This document shows positions 44,358 to 53,901 of a stretch of 64,000 nucleotides of DNA, in pieces; within the stretch, counting starts at the first letter, position 1, and each line of letters starts with the position of its first letter. The stretch comes from Flavivirga sp. 57AJ16 (lineage in GTDB: Bacteria > Bacteroidota > Bacteroidia > Flavobacteriales > Flavobacteriaceae). The notes beneath the pieces are model-generated. The model did no database searches and had not been told where the DNA came from. It saw only the letters and a list, made by a program, of their open reading frames with translations. The stretch lies in contig NZ_JAQZAT010000021.1 in assembly GCF_028736925.1 (NCBI RefSeq), forward strand, positions 17,681-81,680. The letters are read 5' to 3'. A program made the position numbers and the translations under genes.

Positions 44358-44954
44358 TTAAGACGCGCTTTTTTGTTTGTTTTTCTTTCCAATTAAATAG
44401 GCTATGAAGGAAGCTGCAATTCCAAGCCCTAAAAAAAAGGCTCCTAACCTTGGGTAAGAATGAGCTCTAAAATTTAAAATGTCCTTACTTCCAAACAAAG
44501 GCGGTTGAAAGCCCATAACACTTCCGTCCGGGTTTGTAAATTTCATAATGGCTTTAGGGTCTAAATTATGGCCATAGTCGTGTTCCCAAAGATAAAAATC
44601 GTAAAGGCCGGCACTACTTATAACAATCATTAAAATAAACCAAAATAAGAACCATTTGTAGGTCCCTTTAAAGGCAATAATTAAACCTATAACGGTTGTA
44701 ATAATAATACCTATAGGAAAGATTTTAAATTCTGGAATGACCTCTGGGATGTATTTCATGCCCACATAATGATTCATTAAATTAATGTTTTTAATATCAT
44801 GTGGATGCACATCGGAAAAATCATTAATATGAATATACATACCTAGTGGAATAGGGTATTGCGGAGCTTCCAGCGTTATTTTCCAAAGCGGGAATAAGAA
44901 TACCCCCAATGGAAGCAGTGCTGCAATAAACATGATGATATTTGATCTTTTCAT
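44358..44954 (-). CDS. Conserved nos-cluster membrane protein
   Basis: A 198-residue protein with about four membrane helices (IIMFIAALLPLGVFLFPLW at the N-terminus; IGIIITTVIGLIIAF; WFLFWFILMIVISSAGLYDFYLW; LGAFFLGLGIAASFIAYLIG). A conserved periplasmic loop is rich in His (YIHINDFSDVHPHDIKNINLMNHYVGMKYIP, split around residues 40-70). Similar proteins sit between nosZ and nosL in Bacteroidota nos clusters. The precise role is unknown; metal handling through the His/Met loop is possible. Confidence 0.8.
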   Translation of the reverse strand: MKRSNIIMFIAALLPLGVFLFPLWKITLEAPQYPIPLGMYIHINDFSDVHPHDIKNINLMNHYVGMKYIPEVIPEFKIFPIGIIITTVIGLIIAFKGTYKWFLFWFILMIVISSAGLYDFYLWEHDYGHNLDPKAIMKFTNPDGSVMGFQPPLFGSKDILNFRAHSYPRLGAFFLGLGIAASFIAYLIGKKNKQKSAS

Positions 44955-45123
44955 CTTCTTAGTTCCTGTGAAAACAGGAATCTCATTTTTTAGTTATACT
45001 ATAGTGTTTATCTTATTCAAGAGCATTAAACATTCTGATACTAAATTAGCAGGATGTTTATGGGATTCCTGCCTTACCGAAACAAGTTCGACACAGGTCG
45101 CAGGAATTTAATGCTTTAAAAAG

Positions 45124-45189
45124 TAAGGCGAGAGCGAAACGTATAACCCTCGCCTTAATAGGGAAATAAACACTAAAACAAAATTTCCC
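45124..45189 (-). terminator. Twin hairpins after nosZ (partial terminator)
   Basis: TAAGGCGAG/CTCGCCTTA (45124-45157) and GGGAAAT/ATTTCCC (45161-45189) lie within the 81 bases after the nosZ stop. Neither has a strong T-run. They could partly end transcription so that nosZ is made in excess of the maturation genes. Confidence 0.45.
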
Positions 45190-45204
45190 TAACCTTATTT
45201 TCTA

Positions 45205-47169
45205 TTATTCAATATCTTCACCAAGCGACCATTTTAGCGGTGTGTTGGAGTTTGCTGGGGATACGCGTACGTACCCTTGCATTTCCTGATGTAATGCCGA
45301 ACAGAAATCTGTGCAATAGAAAGGCCATACTCCTACTTGTTCAGGTTCCCACTGGAAGGTCTCTGTTTGTCCTGGCATAATTAGTAATTCGGAGGTATTA
45401 GCTCCAATGATACTTACACCATGAGGCACATCGTAATCCTGCTCCAAATTTGTTACATGGAAATATACCTTATCGCCTACTTTGATACCTTCAATATTGT
45501 CCGGTGCAAAATGACTACGTATGGTAGTCATGTAAACATGAACCGTTTTACCATCTCTAACCACTTTTGCATCTGCTTCGCTTAAAGTCGCATATGGATG
45601 TTTGTTATCTTCTAATTTATAGAGTTTTTTAGAACGGGGTTTTATTAAATCTGCAGGACACCCAGCAGCATAGTGAGGCTCCCCAATTGTTGGGAAATCT
45701 AATAATAATTCCATTTTCTCTCCAGAAATATCATAAAGTTGCGCCGATTGTGTTACTTCGGGACCTGTTGGTAAATAACGATCTTTGGTAATTTTATTCA
45801 TTGCTACTACATATTTTCCCCATGGCTTTTGTGAGTTTCCTCCAGGAATCATTAAGTGACCAACAGAATAGTAACAAGGTTGTCTGTCTACAACTTCCCA
45901 GGTTCCTAATTTCCATTTTACAACTTCAGAAGAAATAAAGAAAGTAGTATATGCATTTCCTCTACCATCAAATTCTGTATGTAAAGGGCCTAACCCTGGC
46001 TGTTCTACAACGCCTGCCAATACATCTTCGAAATTTAAGATGGGAATACCGTAAGCATCACCAGCTACTTTATTGTTTTCAATAGCATCTAACATTTTAG
46101 TGAAAGAATGTACGGTTAAGTTAGCCGATAGTTTTCCGTTACCAACTATGTATTCACCAGTTGGATCCACATCGCAACCATGTGGTGATTTAGGCGTTGG
46201 TAAGAAATAAACGGCACCTGGCACGTCTAGAGGATTTACAACACGTACTTCTTTTTTCATGGTCGAAGTCGCCGAATGTGTTGCTTCATCATACACGTTA
46301 TGTGCATAGTTTGCCGGCATCATAGTACCACCACCATTGTTAACATAGTCTTCAATTTTTTTCCAGTTCACCGCGGCTATAAAATCTTTATCGTTTTGGG
46401 AGGCATTGACTTCCAGAAGGGTACTTGCTTCTTCGGTATTATAAGTAGTAAAGAAGAACCAACCGTGAGATTTTCCACGACCAGGATGCGATAAATCATA
46501 ATCGAAACCAGGCATGATTAATTGGAATTTAATAGCCATATGACCATGTTCTGGGTCTATAGAAATAAAAGATAAAGCGCCTTTAAAGTTGCCTTTATAG
46601 TCTTTTATAGGCATGTCTTTTTGAGGAATTGGGATAGAAAAACGAGTTCCTGCAACAACATACTCCGAGTTTTCAGTTACAAAAGAAGAACTGTGGTTAC
46701 CGGCACTGTTAGGAACTTCAATGATTTCTGTAGTTTCAAAAGTCGATAAATCTATTTTTGCAATACGTGGTGTGTTATTGCCATTAATAAATACCCAACG
46801 TCCATCTACGACCCCATTTGTTTGAGAAATGTCTGGGTGATGCGAATCATCCCAAGGCACAAAACCATGAGATGTGTTTAGCATCGGTTTTGTTTCTTCG
46901 TTATATCCATAAGCTTTTTCTGCATCTTGAGAAAACACAGGGATGACTTTAAATAAACGCCCAGATGGCAATCCGTAAACGGAAAGCTGTCCACTAAACC
47001 CACCGGATATAAAGGCGTAGAATTCGTCATGCTCTCCAGGAGCTACATAAACTTTTTCTGCCGCACTACTAGAAAGTGCCCCAGAATTAGATTTCGATGC
47101 AGTATCACAGCTTGTAAAAGCTACAAGAACACTTAATAATGCAACTGTTGATTTTAAAATATTTGTCAT
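45205..47169 (-). CDS. nosZ: Nitrous oxide reductase, clade II, lipoprotein type
   Basis: A 654-residue enzyme reducing N2O to N2. It has a lipoprotein/Sec signal (VLVAFTSC, C21) and no twin-arginine motif, which marks clade II (atypical) NosZ. The N-terminal seven-bladed propeller carries the CuZ histidines (WDDSHHPDIS, GNHSSSF, PHGCDVDP, LGPLHTEFDG regions). The C-terminal cupredoxin holds CuA: C619, C623, H627 and M630 in FYCTDFCSALHQEMQG. It is followed by twin hairpins and preceded by the FAS1 and cytochrome c genes. Confidence 0.96.
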   Translation of the reverse strand: MTNILKSTVALLSVLVAFTSCDTASKSNSGALSSSAAEKVYVAPGEHDEFYAFISGGFSGQLSVYGLPSGRLFKVIPVFSQDAEKAYGYNEETKPMLNTSHGFVPWDDSHHPDISQTNGVVDGRWVFINGNNTPRIAKIDLSTFETTEIIEVPNSAGNHSSSFVTENSEYVVAGTRFSIPIPQKDMPIKDYKGNFKGALSFISIDPEHGHMAIKFQLIMPGFDYDLSHPGRGKSHGWFFFTTYNTEEASTLLEVNASQNDKDFIAAVNWKKIEDYVNNGGGTMMPANYAHNVYDEATHSATSTMKKEVRVVNPLDVPGAVYFLPTPKSPHGCDVDPTGEYIVGNGKLSANLTVHSFTKMLDAIENNKVAGDAYGIPILNFEDVLAGVVEQPGLGPLHTEFDGRGNAYTTFFISSEVVKWKLGTWEVVDRQPCYYSVGHLMIPGGNSQKPWGKYVVAMNKITKDRYLPTGPEVTQSAQLYDISGEKMELLLDFPTIGEPHYAAGCPADLIKPRSKKLYKLEDNKHPYATLSEADAKVVRDGKTVHVYMTTIRSHFAPDNIEGIKVGDKVYFHVTNLEQDYDVPHGVSIIGANTSELLIMPGQTETFQWEPEQVGVWPFYCTDFCSALHQEMQGYVRVSPANSNTPLKWSLGEDIE

Positions 47170-47198
47170 TATCTTCTAAATTTGGTTAATGTTTTTAA

Positions 47199-47768
47199 TT
47201 ATTCTGTAGGCAATAATACTTTATCAATTACATGTACAATACCATTGCCTGCGGGGATACTTGCAATGATTTTAGCACCACCAATTAGTGGTTCACCGTC
47301 TACAACTTCTACCTTAACATAGCCGTTGTTAGCTTGTCCTAATTTTTTAAATTTTTTAAGAAATTCCTTCGAATAGTTTCCAGGGGTTACGTGGTATTTT
47401 AAGATATTAGCTAAAGCTTCTTTGTTTTCTGGCTTCAATAAATTTTCTACAGTGCCTTCTGGTAAAGCGGCAAAAGCTTTGTTTGTTGGTGCAAATACCA
47501 TTAAAGGCCCTGTGTTTACTAAGGCATTCTCTAACTCTGCTGCTTGAACTGCAGCCACTAAAGTGGTATGGTCTTTAGAGTCAATAGCGATATGCAAAAC
47601 TGTTGGTTTCCCTTCGTCATCTTTAATAAAAGCTTGTCCGGTTTTTTCTGCAGGAGGTGTTACTTGTTCAGATAATGAACCTGTTGAGGTCACTTTGTTT
47701 TCATTTTTACAAGCTGTGAATGTTATAATACACAACAATGTAAGAACTGTTTGTTTTAATGTTTTCAC
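47199..47768 (-). CDS. FAS1 (fasciclin) domain lipoprotein, nos-linked
   Basis: A 189-residue lipoprotein (lipobox FTAC, C20) with one FAS1 domain (about residues 58-187: TTLVAAVQAAELENALVNTGPLM split, FAPTNKAFAALPEGT, LKYHVTPGNYS, IPAGNGIVHVIDKVLLP). FAS1 proteins mediate adhesion or protein interaction. Its place just before nosZ is common in Bacteroidota nos clusters, but its role in N2O reduction is not established. Confidence 0.88.
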   Translation of the reverse strand: MKTLKQTVLTLLCIITFTACKNENKVTSTGSLSEQVTPPAEKTGQAFIKDDEGKPTVLHIAIDSKDHTTLVAAVQAAELENALVNTGPLMVFAPTNKAFAALPEGTVENLLKPENKEALANILKYHVTPGNYSKEFLKKFKKLGQANNGYVKVEVVDGEPLIGGAKIIASIPAGNGIVHVIDKVLLPTE

Positions 47769-47863
47769 CTGTGTTATATTTTTTAGTTAGTAATCAGATG
47801 TTATTCGTATAGTCACTATTTCGGTTTGTGTCAAAATTTTAGTTATGCTATATTTTATAGGAG

Positions 47864-48364
47864 CTATTTTAATGTTCTAAAATATTCTAGTACAGCTCTG
47901 GCATCTTCTTCAGACAAGTTTTGGTTCGCCATAGGGGATCCATTAAATTCAATAAGTAATGCTTTTGCTAAGGGATCTTTTTGCACCATTTCATTAGGAT
48001 TCAATATCATGTTCATAATCCATTCTGGAGACCGTCTGCTCAAAATGTTTTTTGGAGCGGGTCCAATGAATTTTTTATCTGGCCTGTGGCAAGCAGTACA
48101 CATTTTTTTAAATACATCTGCACCATGGGTTGCCATGGTTTGATCGATTTTAGGAGGCAAGTTAATAGAGGTGATTGGACCAATACCTTTGTTTGCTAGA
48201 TCTATTTTTTTTGAAGCAGGAACAGACTCGACTTTTTCCAATTTTTGTTCTGTAGACGTCTTTTTTTCATAAGAAAAACCTGCTTTCTTTTTTTCTTCTT
48301 TACCGCCACAACTAATTAGAAGTGATACAAATAATACCATTGCAATGTTTAGTGTTTTTTTCAT
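47864..48364 (-). CDS. Cytochrome c lipoprotein, first gene of the nos operon
   Basis: About 166 residues from the start at 48364 (MKKTLNIAMVLFVSLLISCGG, lipobox ISC). The frame extends 14 codons further but without a signal. Heme is bound by CTACH in KMCTACHRPDKKFIGP, with a distal Met in the GSPMANQNL segment. It probably passes electrons from quinol to the CuA site of NosZ. It is driven by the FNR/CRP-type promoter upstream. Confidence 0.9.
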   Translation of the reverse strand: MKKTLNIAMVLFVSLLISCGGKEEKKKAGFSYEKKTSTEQKLEKVESVPASKKIDLANKGIGPITSINLPPKIDQTMATHGADVFKKMCTACHRPDKKFIGPAPKNILSRRSPEWIMNMILNPNEMVQKDPLAKALLIEFNGSPMANQNLSEEDARAVLEYFRTLK

Positions 48365-48384
48365 AATTAATGTCATTTTGTATA

Positions 48385-48431
48385 CAAATTTAAAGCCATA
48401 TAGCACAATAAAATATGATAAAAATCATATT
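48385..48431 (-). promoter_or_regulatory. FNR/CRP-type promoter of the nos operon
   Basis: The palindrome AATATGAT-N4-ATCATATT (48412-48431, centre 48421.5) has perfect 8-bp arms. In gene orientation it is followed by TAAATTTG (plus-strand CAAATTTA, 48385-48392), a perfect TAnnTTTG element. The 36.5-base spacing equals that at 40738-40781. It lies about 20-67 bases before the cytochrome c start at 48364. Confidence 0.7.
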
Positions 48432-48482
48432 AAGGACAAAAACATCTTTTTTATATTTGCTCTGGTTTTATTATATTAAAAA

Positions 48483-48748
48483 ATGTTATCAAATTCATCA
48501 AAATACGCTATTAAGGCGGTGCTGTTTTTGGCCTTAAATGCCAACGAAAAAAATAAGGTTATGGTTAAGGATATTAGCTAACCCATAAACGTTCCACAAG
48601 CTTATATTGCTAAATTGCTACAGGCAATGGTTAAAGAAAAAATAGTATCGTCTGTTAGGGGGCTAAAGGTGGGTTTTATTTAGACGACACCAATTTGAAC
48701 CATTCTATAATGAGTATTGTGAATGTTATAGATGGGAAAAAAGATTAA
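48483..48748 (+). pseudogene. Rrf2-family regulator, broken N-terminal half
   Basis: It opens MLSNSSKYAIKAVLFLALN, the typical Rrf2 start. A TAA at 48579-48581 interrupts after VMVKDIS. The frame continues VPQAYIAKLLQAMVKEKIVS, is frameshifted near 48675, and resumes in another frame as NLNHSIMSIVNVIDG with a stop at 48746. The C-terminal half with the Fe-S cysteines is missing or was never long. The gene is divergent from the nos operon, so it was plausibly its NO- or redox-sensing regulator. Confidence 0.8.
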
Positions 48749-48765
48749 ATTCTTGTATAATGAGT

Positions 48766-49296
48766 TTAAAAATAGAATCTCACAAAAGGTGCCCAAGGAT
48801 CTATATAGATGCTTTTATTTTTGTCATATAAAACATCATATCGTACTCCAAAAGTAACATGACCGCTTCTATAACCGGCACCAAGAAATAAGGCGGGTGA
48901 CCAATAATTATTGTCAGGAATATTTAAATTAAAATTATAGCGGCGGTTTACATTAAGTTGTTCAAATTCTACCGAAAGTTGTATCTCATTAATTACATTA
49001 AATAATCCGAGTAAACTACCTCCTAAAATGGTTGATTTATAAACCTCTTTTTGGTTGTCAAATGTTCCATTGAACCCTAAACCTAAAGCAAAGGTTTTAT
49101 CAAATTCGTAAATAGCACTGGGAGCGATAGTTCCACTAAAAAAATTATCGCCAAAGTTTAGACCAATACCACCTCCAAAACGGACGTGACTCCAGAAATA
49201 ATTGTTTTTTTGTTGTGCCATTAAACTGTTTAGGCTAAATGAAATAACAAGTATAATTAAAATTATTTTTTTATTAATGATAAGGAATGTCTTCAT
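48766..49296 (-). CDS. Small outer-membrane beta-barrel protein
   Basis: A 176-residue protein with a signal peptide (IILIILVISFSLNSLMAQ). Alternating strands and a terminal aromatic (PWAPFVRFYF) fit an eight-stranded OmpW/OmpA-like barrel. GGGIGLNFGDNFFSG and LFLGAGYRSGHVTFGVRYDVLY are typical strands. Function is unknown. It converges with the Rrf2 relic and is divergent from sucA. Confidence 0.75.
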   Translation of the reverse strand: MKTFLIINKKIILIILVISFSLNSLMAQQKNNYFWSHVRFGGGIGLNFGDNFFSGTIAPSAIYEFDKTFALGLGFNGTFDNQKEVYKSTILGGSLLGLFNVINEIQLSVEFEQLNVNRRYNFNLNIPDNNYWSPALFLGAGYRSGHVTFGVRYDVLYDKNKSIYIDPWAPFVRFYF

Positions 49297-49454
49297 TAAA
49301 ATTAGAAATCATTAAAAAATTAACAGGTAACAATAATATATTCATTAAAAGCATATGGTGCGCTTATAAATATAGTCAAAGAAACATCTAATTTTAGTAA
49401 AAGTTGTATTTTTGGAAAATATTTTGACTAACCTACACGGGATTAAAAATAACA

Positions 49455-52190
49455 ATGGATAAATTTTCATTTTTAAACGCAGCACATACAGCATATTTTG
49501 CTGATTTATACGATCAATATTTACAAAATCCAGATTCGGTAGAACCTAGTTGGAGAGCCTTTTTCCAGGGTTACGATTTTGGTAATGAGAACTATGGGCT
49601 AAATGGTGAGATTGTAGAAGGCGTTCAAATCCCAGAACAGGTTCAAAAGGAGTTCAATGTTGTTAGACTTATAGATGGGTACAGGATGCGTGGCCATTTG
49701 TTTACTAAAACAAACCCTGTAAGGGAGCGCAGAAGCTATTCACCTACTTTAGATATAGAAAATTTTAACCTTTCCGAAGATGATTTAGACACTGTTTTTA
49801 ATGCTGGAGAGATTTTGGGGATTGGTGCTAAAACATTGCGTAGTATCATTATCCATTTAGAAAAGATTTATTGTAGTTCTATTGGTGTTGAGTATATGTA
49901 TCTGCGTAATCCGGAAATTATTAAATGGTGGCAAGAGCAGCTTAATAAAAATGATAATCATCCTGATTTTTCTGTAGAAACAAAAAAATATATTCTTTCT
50001 AAATTAAATCAGGCCGTTACCTTCGAAAACTTTTTGCAAACCAAGTATGTGGGACAAAAGCGTTTTTCTTTAGAAGGAGGAGAGTCTTTAATACCAGCAA
50101 TTAGTAATGTGCTTTTTTATTCGGTAGAAAAATATGGCGTAAAAGAATGTGTTTTAGGAATGGCGCACCGTGGGCGTTTAAGTACATTGGTCAATATTTT
50201 TAGAAAACCGTTACATGAGCTTTTTAGTGAGTTTGAAGGTAAGGATTTTGAAGATGAAAATATTGATGGTGATGTAAAATATCACTTAGGTTTAACTTTA
50301 GATAAAACGTATCAAAACGGAAAGAGTATTAAGATGAATTTGGTTCCAAATCCATCTCACTTAGAAACTGTTGCGCCAGTTGCAGAGGGCATTACACGAG
50401 CAAAGATCGATAGTGATTATAATGGTGATAATTCAAAAATACTACCCATTATAGTACATGGAGATGCTGCTATTGCTGGGCAAGGAGTTGTGTATGAAGT
50501 TGGACAGATGAGCCAACTAAATGGCTATAAAACAGGAGGGACCATTCATATTGTTGTTAATAACCAAATTGGTTTTACCACTAATTATCTGGATGCACGA
50601 TCCAGTACGTATTGTACTGATGTGGCTAAAGTAACTTTATCACCGGTTTTGCATGTTAATGCAGATGCTGCTGAAGCTGTGGTACATGCTGTTGAAATGG
50701 CTTTAGAATATAGAATGCGCTATAAAAAAGACGTCTATATAGATTTATTAGGGTATCGTAAATATGGACATAATGAAGGTGACGAGCCTCGTTTTACACA
50801 ACCTAAACTATATAAAAATATAGCGAAACAATCTAACCCGTTTAAAATATATTCAGATAAGTTAATTGCAGAAAATACGGTTGATAGTACTTACGTAAAT
50901 AAACTTGTTACAGACTTTAAGGAAACGTTAGAAAAGGAGTATAACAAATCTAAAAAGGCAGAGTCTTCAAAAGTTAGAGAGTTCATGCAGGAACGTTGGT
51001 CTGCGTTTGACCGTAAGGGCTTGGATGCCATGCTAGAAACTATAGACACAGGGTATTCAAAGCATAAATTAGAGGATATTTCAAAAATAGTATCAACAGT
51101 TCCGGAAGGGGTTAAGTTTTTACGTAAAGCTGAAAGGATTCTTGATGGACGTAAAAAAATGGTTTTTGAAACTGACAATCTTGATTGGGGAATGGCCGAA
51201 ACTTTAGCCTATGGTAGTTTGATGGAAGAAGGTTTTAATGTGCGTATCTCAGGTCAGGATGTAGAGCGTGGAACATTTAGTCACCGTCACGCCATTTTAC
51301 GGGATGAAATATCTGAAGAACGGATTAATTTATTAAATACAAACCCTGAAAATAAAGGTAAAATGGATATTTATAATTCTTTTTTATCAGAGTATGGGGT
51401 GCTTGGTTTCGATTATGGCTATGCTATGGCCAACCCAAATACATTAACTATTTGGGAAGCGCAGTTTGGTGATTTTAGTAATGGTGCACAGATTATTTTT
51501 GACCAATATCTATCTGCGGCCGAAGATAAATGGAAATCCCAAAACGGTATTGTTGTTTTATTGCCTCATGGTTACGAAGGGCAAGGGTCTGAACATTCAT
51601 CAGCTAGAATTGAACGTTATTTACAATTGTGTGGCGATGATAATATGGTCGTTGCAGACTGTTCTACACCAGCAAACTTTTTTCACTTATTGCGTCGTCA
51701 AATGAAACGCGACTTTAGAAAACCATTAATCGTATTTACACCTAAAAGTTTATTACGTCATCCAAAAGCAGTATCGTCAATAAATGAATTGGCAAATGGC
51801 AAATTTGAAGAAGTTATAGATGATACGATTGCTGCTAAGCATGTTAAGAAATTAGTTTTTTGTACAGGTAAATTCTATTACGACTTATTGGAAGAAAGGG
51901 ATTTGTTAGAAAGAGAAGATATTGCTTTAGTGAGAATTGAGCAACTGTTCCCATTGCATTTGGAAAGCATACAAAACGTTATAGATAAGTATCCAAATGC
52001 AGAAAAATATGTTTGGGCACAAGAGGAACCTAAAAACATGGGGGCTTGGAGTTTCATGGCACAACGTATGGATCTGGTTAAGTTAGAAGTAGCTTCAAGA
52101 CCATATAGTTCGGTACCGGCACCAGGATCCAGTACACGGGATAAAAGAAGACAACGTGCCGTAATAGATGCCGTTTTCAATATAGACTAG
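49455..52190 (+). CDS. sucA: 2-oxoglutarate dehydrogenase E1 component
   Basis: A 911-residue thiamine-diphosphate enzyme of the TCA cycle that decarboxylates 2-oxoglutarate. The N-terminal FLNAAHTAYFADLYDQYLQNP peptide and GYRMRGHLFTKTNPV are typical of the E1o assembly region. VLGMAHRGRLSTLVNI, HGDAAIAGQGVVYE and YRKYGHNEGDEP form the cofactor site. The transketolase-like C-domain includes FSHRHAILRDE and LPHGYEGQGSEHSSARIERYL split around residues 700-720. It is co-transcribed with the E2 gene 49 bases later. Confidence 0.96.
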   Translation: MDKFSFLNAAHTAYFADLYDQYLQNPDSVEPSWRAFFQGYDFGNENYGLNGEIVEGVQIPEQVQKEFNVVRLIDGYRMRGHLFTKTNPVRERRSYSPTLDIENFNLSEDDLDTVFNAGEILGIGAKTLRSIIIHLEKIYCSSIGVEYMYLRNPEIIKWWQEQLNKNDNHPDFSVETKKYILSKLNQAVTFENFLQTKYVGQKRFSLEGGESLIPAISNVLFYSVEKYGVKECVLGMAHRGRLSTLVNIFRKPLHELFSEFEGKDFEDENIDGDVKYHLGLTLDKTYQNGKSIKMNLVPNPSHLETVAPVAEGITRAKIDSDYNGDNSKILPIIVHGDAAIAGQGVVYEVGQMSQLNGYKTGGTIHIVVNNQIGFTTNYLDARSSTYCTDVAKVTLSPVLHVNADAAEAVVHAVEMALEYRMRYKKDVYIDLLGYRKYGHNEGDEPRFTQPKLYKNIAKQSNPFKIYSDKLIAENTVDSTYVNKLVTDFKETLEKEYNKSKKAESSKVREFMQERWSAFDRKGLDAMLETIDTGYSKHKLEDISKIVSTVPEGVKFLRKAERILDGRKKMVFETDNLDWGMAETLAYGSLMEEGFNVRISGQDVERGTFSHRHAILRDEISEERINLLNTNPENKGKMDIYNSFLSEYGVLGFDYGYAMANPNTLTIWEAQFGDFSNGAQIIFDQYLSAAEDKWKSQNGIVVLLPHGYEGQGSEHSSARIERYLQLCGDDNMVVADCSTPANFFHLLRRQMKRDFRKPLIVFTPKSLLRHPKAVSSINELANGKFEEVIDDTIAAKHVKKLVFCTGKFYYDLLEERDLLEREDIALVRIEQLFPLHLESIQNVIDKYPNAEKYVWAQEEPKNMGAWSFMAQRMDLVKLEVASRPYSSVPAPGSSTRDKRRQRAVIDAVFNID

Positions 52191-52239
52191 TTTTTATTAA
52201 TAAAGAGAAATAATTCATATACAATTAAAATTATAAAGA

Positions 52240-53448
52240 ATGATTTTAGAAATGAAAGTGCCTTCGCCAGGGGAATCCATTACAGAAGTGGAAATAGCAA
52301 CATGGTTAGTAGAAGATGGGGATTATGTTGAGAAAGACCAAGCTATAGCTGAGGTAGATAGTGATAAAGCAACCTTAGAATTACCAGCAGAAGCTAGCGG
52401 AACCATTACGCTTAAAGCAGAAGAAGGTGATGCCGTTGCAGTTGGTGCTGTGGTCTGTTTAATTGATACAAGTGCTGAAAAGCCTGAAGGGGATGCACCT
52501 AAAGCAGAGAAAAAAGAAGAAGCACCAAAAACCGAAATTTCAAAACCAGCTACTCCAGAAGCAAAAACATATGCAACAGGTTCTGCAAGCCCCGCTGCTA
52601 AAAAGATTTTAGCAGAAAAAGGGATGGATTCGGCTTCTATTTCTGGAACAGGAAAGGACGGGAGAGTTACTAAAGAAGATGCTATAAATGCTGTGCCTTC
52701 TATGGGAACACCAACAGGAGGTAGTAGAGGGACATCGCGAAGTAAAATGTCCATGTTACGTCGTAAAGTAGCGGAGCGTTTAGTTGAAGCTAAAAATACG
52801 ACAGCTATGTTAACGACTTTTAATGAGGTTGACATGTCCCCAATTTTTGCATTACGTTCTGAATACAAAGAAACATTCAAAACGAAGCACGGTGTTGGTT
52901 TAGGGTTTATGAGTTTCTTTACATTGGCAGTTGTTAGAGCATTAAAAATGTATCCTGCGGTTAACTCGATGATTGATGGCAAAGAAATGATAAGCTATGA
53001 TTTTTGTGATATTAGCATAGCTGTTTCCGGACCAAAGGGCCTAATGGTTCCTGTTATGAGAAATGTAGAGAATTTAAGTTTTAGAGGTGTTGAGGCAGAA
53101 GTAAAGCGTTTAGCTATTCGTGCTCGTGATGGACAAATTACAGTTGATGAGATGACGGGTGGAACTTTTACAATATCCAATGGAGGTGTATTTGGTAGTA
53201 TGTTATCTACACCTATTATTAATCCTCCACAAAGCGGTATTTTAGGAATGCACAATATCGTAGAGCGCCCAGTAGCCATTGATGGAAAAGTAGAAATACG
53301 TCCCATTATGTATGTGGCCCTTTCTTATGATCATAGAATTATTGATGGTAAAGAAAGTGTGGGCTTTTTAGTTGCTGTAAAAGAAGCTTTAGAAAATCCT
53401 GTAGAAATATTAATGAACAATGATATCAAGAAAGCTTTAGAACTTTAA
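52240..53448 (+). CDS. odhB: Dihydrolipoamide succinyltransferase (E2)
   Basis: A 402-residue E2 component. The lipoyl domain carries the modified K43 in [14 protein letters not shown]. An Ala/Pro/Lys-rich linker (about residues 75-110) leads to the E1/E3-binding domain (about 112-147; [28 protein letters not shown]). The catalytic domain ends with the DHRIIDG active site near residue 370. It transfers succinyl from E1 to CoA. The E3 gene is not adjacent. Confidence 0.95.
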   Translation: MILEMKVPSPGESITEVEIATWLVEDGDYVEKDQAIAEVDSDKATLELPAEASGTITLKAEEGDAVAVGAVVCLIDTSAEKPEGDAPKAEKKEEAPKTEISKPATPEAKTYATGSASPAAKKILAEKGMDSASISGTGKDGRVTKEDAINAVPSMGTPTGGSRGTSRSKMSMLRRKVAERLVEAKNTTAMLTTFNEVDMSPIFALRSEYKETFKTKHGVGLGFMSFFTLAVVRALKMYPAVNSMIDGKEMISYDFCDISIAVSGPKGLMVPVMRNVENLSFRGVEAEVKRLAIRARDGQITVDEMTGGTFTISNGGVFGSMLSTPIINPPQSGILGMHNIVERPVAIDGKVEIRPIMYVALSYDHRIIDGKESVGFLVAVKEALENPVEILMNNDIKKALEL

Positions 53449-53743
53449 TAAATGAACTTATCTTGACTTTTTGTTTTTAACCGAAATCGAAGATTCATGA
53501 ACTCCTATTTATGATAATAAGAGTTAAGTGAACTAAAAGGAGATAAAATTTGTTTAGAAGAGATCCTTTCTTAAAGGCATTGCACTTGTGCTGAGCGCCT
53601 GCCGGACGGGCAGGAAGCCAAAGTATCGCAAAGCATAAAAAAAGTAACGAAATATAGGCAAATTTCAGCCGTTCCTACTTAGTAGGTAGGTTTTAGTAAA
53701 TAAGAAAAAAGGCGAGAAGCGTTAGTTCAATATCTAAATGTTT
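53449..53743. other. Intergenic stretch after odhB
   Basis: No gene was seen. It contains a short GC-rich inverted pair (CCTGCC and GGCAGG around 53599-53614) and phrases such as TGTGCTGAGCGC that resemble dispersed flavobacterial repeats. No clear T-rich terminator follows odhB. Confidence 0.35.
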
Positions 53744-53880
53744 AAAAAGGTCTAAAGATAGAGCCCCTTCGAGTCTTTCGATTTTGGTTTATGCTGAGTA
53801 TTGAAGAAGTACTCTAGACAGGCTAAAATCGAAATACTCGATGGGACTTTTTGGTTTCTAATACTTTTTTTAGACCCTTT
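53744..53880. repeat. Nested inverted-repeat element
   Basis: Outer arms AAAAAGGTCTAAA (53744) and TTTAGACCCTTT (53869-53880) enclose inner arms at 53764-53785 and 53825-53846 that pair over about 18 of 22 bases (core CGAGT.TTTCGATTTT/AAAATCGAAATACTCG). This suggests a MITE-like element. There is no coding capacity. Confidence 0.5.
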
Positions 53881-53901
53881 ATAACTAACTAAAGATTAAA
53901 A

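Noticed and set aside
35582..48748. The two Rrf2 relics as halves of one split gene
   Set aside because: The C-terminal relic keeps its own start region and operator, and the two overlap around the VN.IDG segment with different residues, so they come from two separate genes.
52323..52982. 219-codon open frame antisense to odhB
   Set aside because: It mirrors the Ala/Lys/Pro-rich coding strand of odhB, has no start context or family resemblance, and the sense gene is certain.
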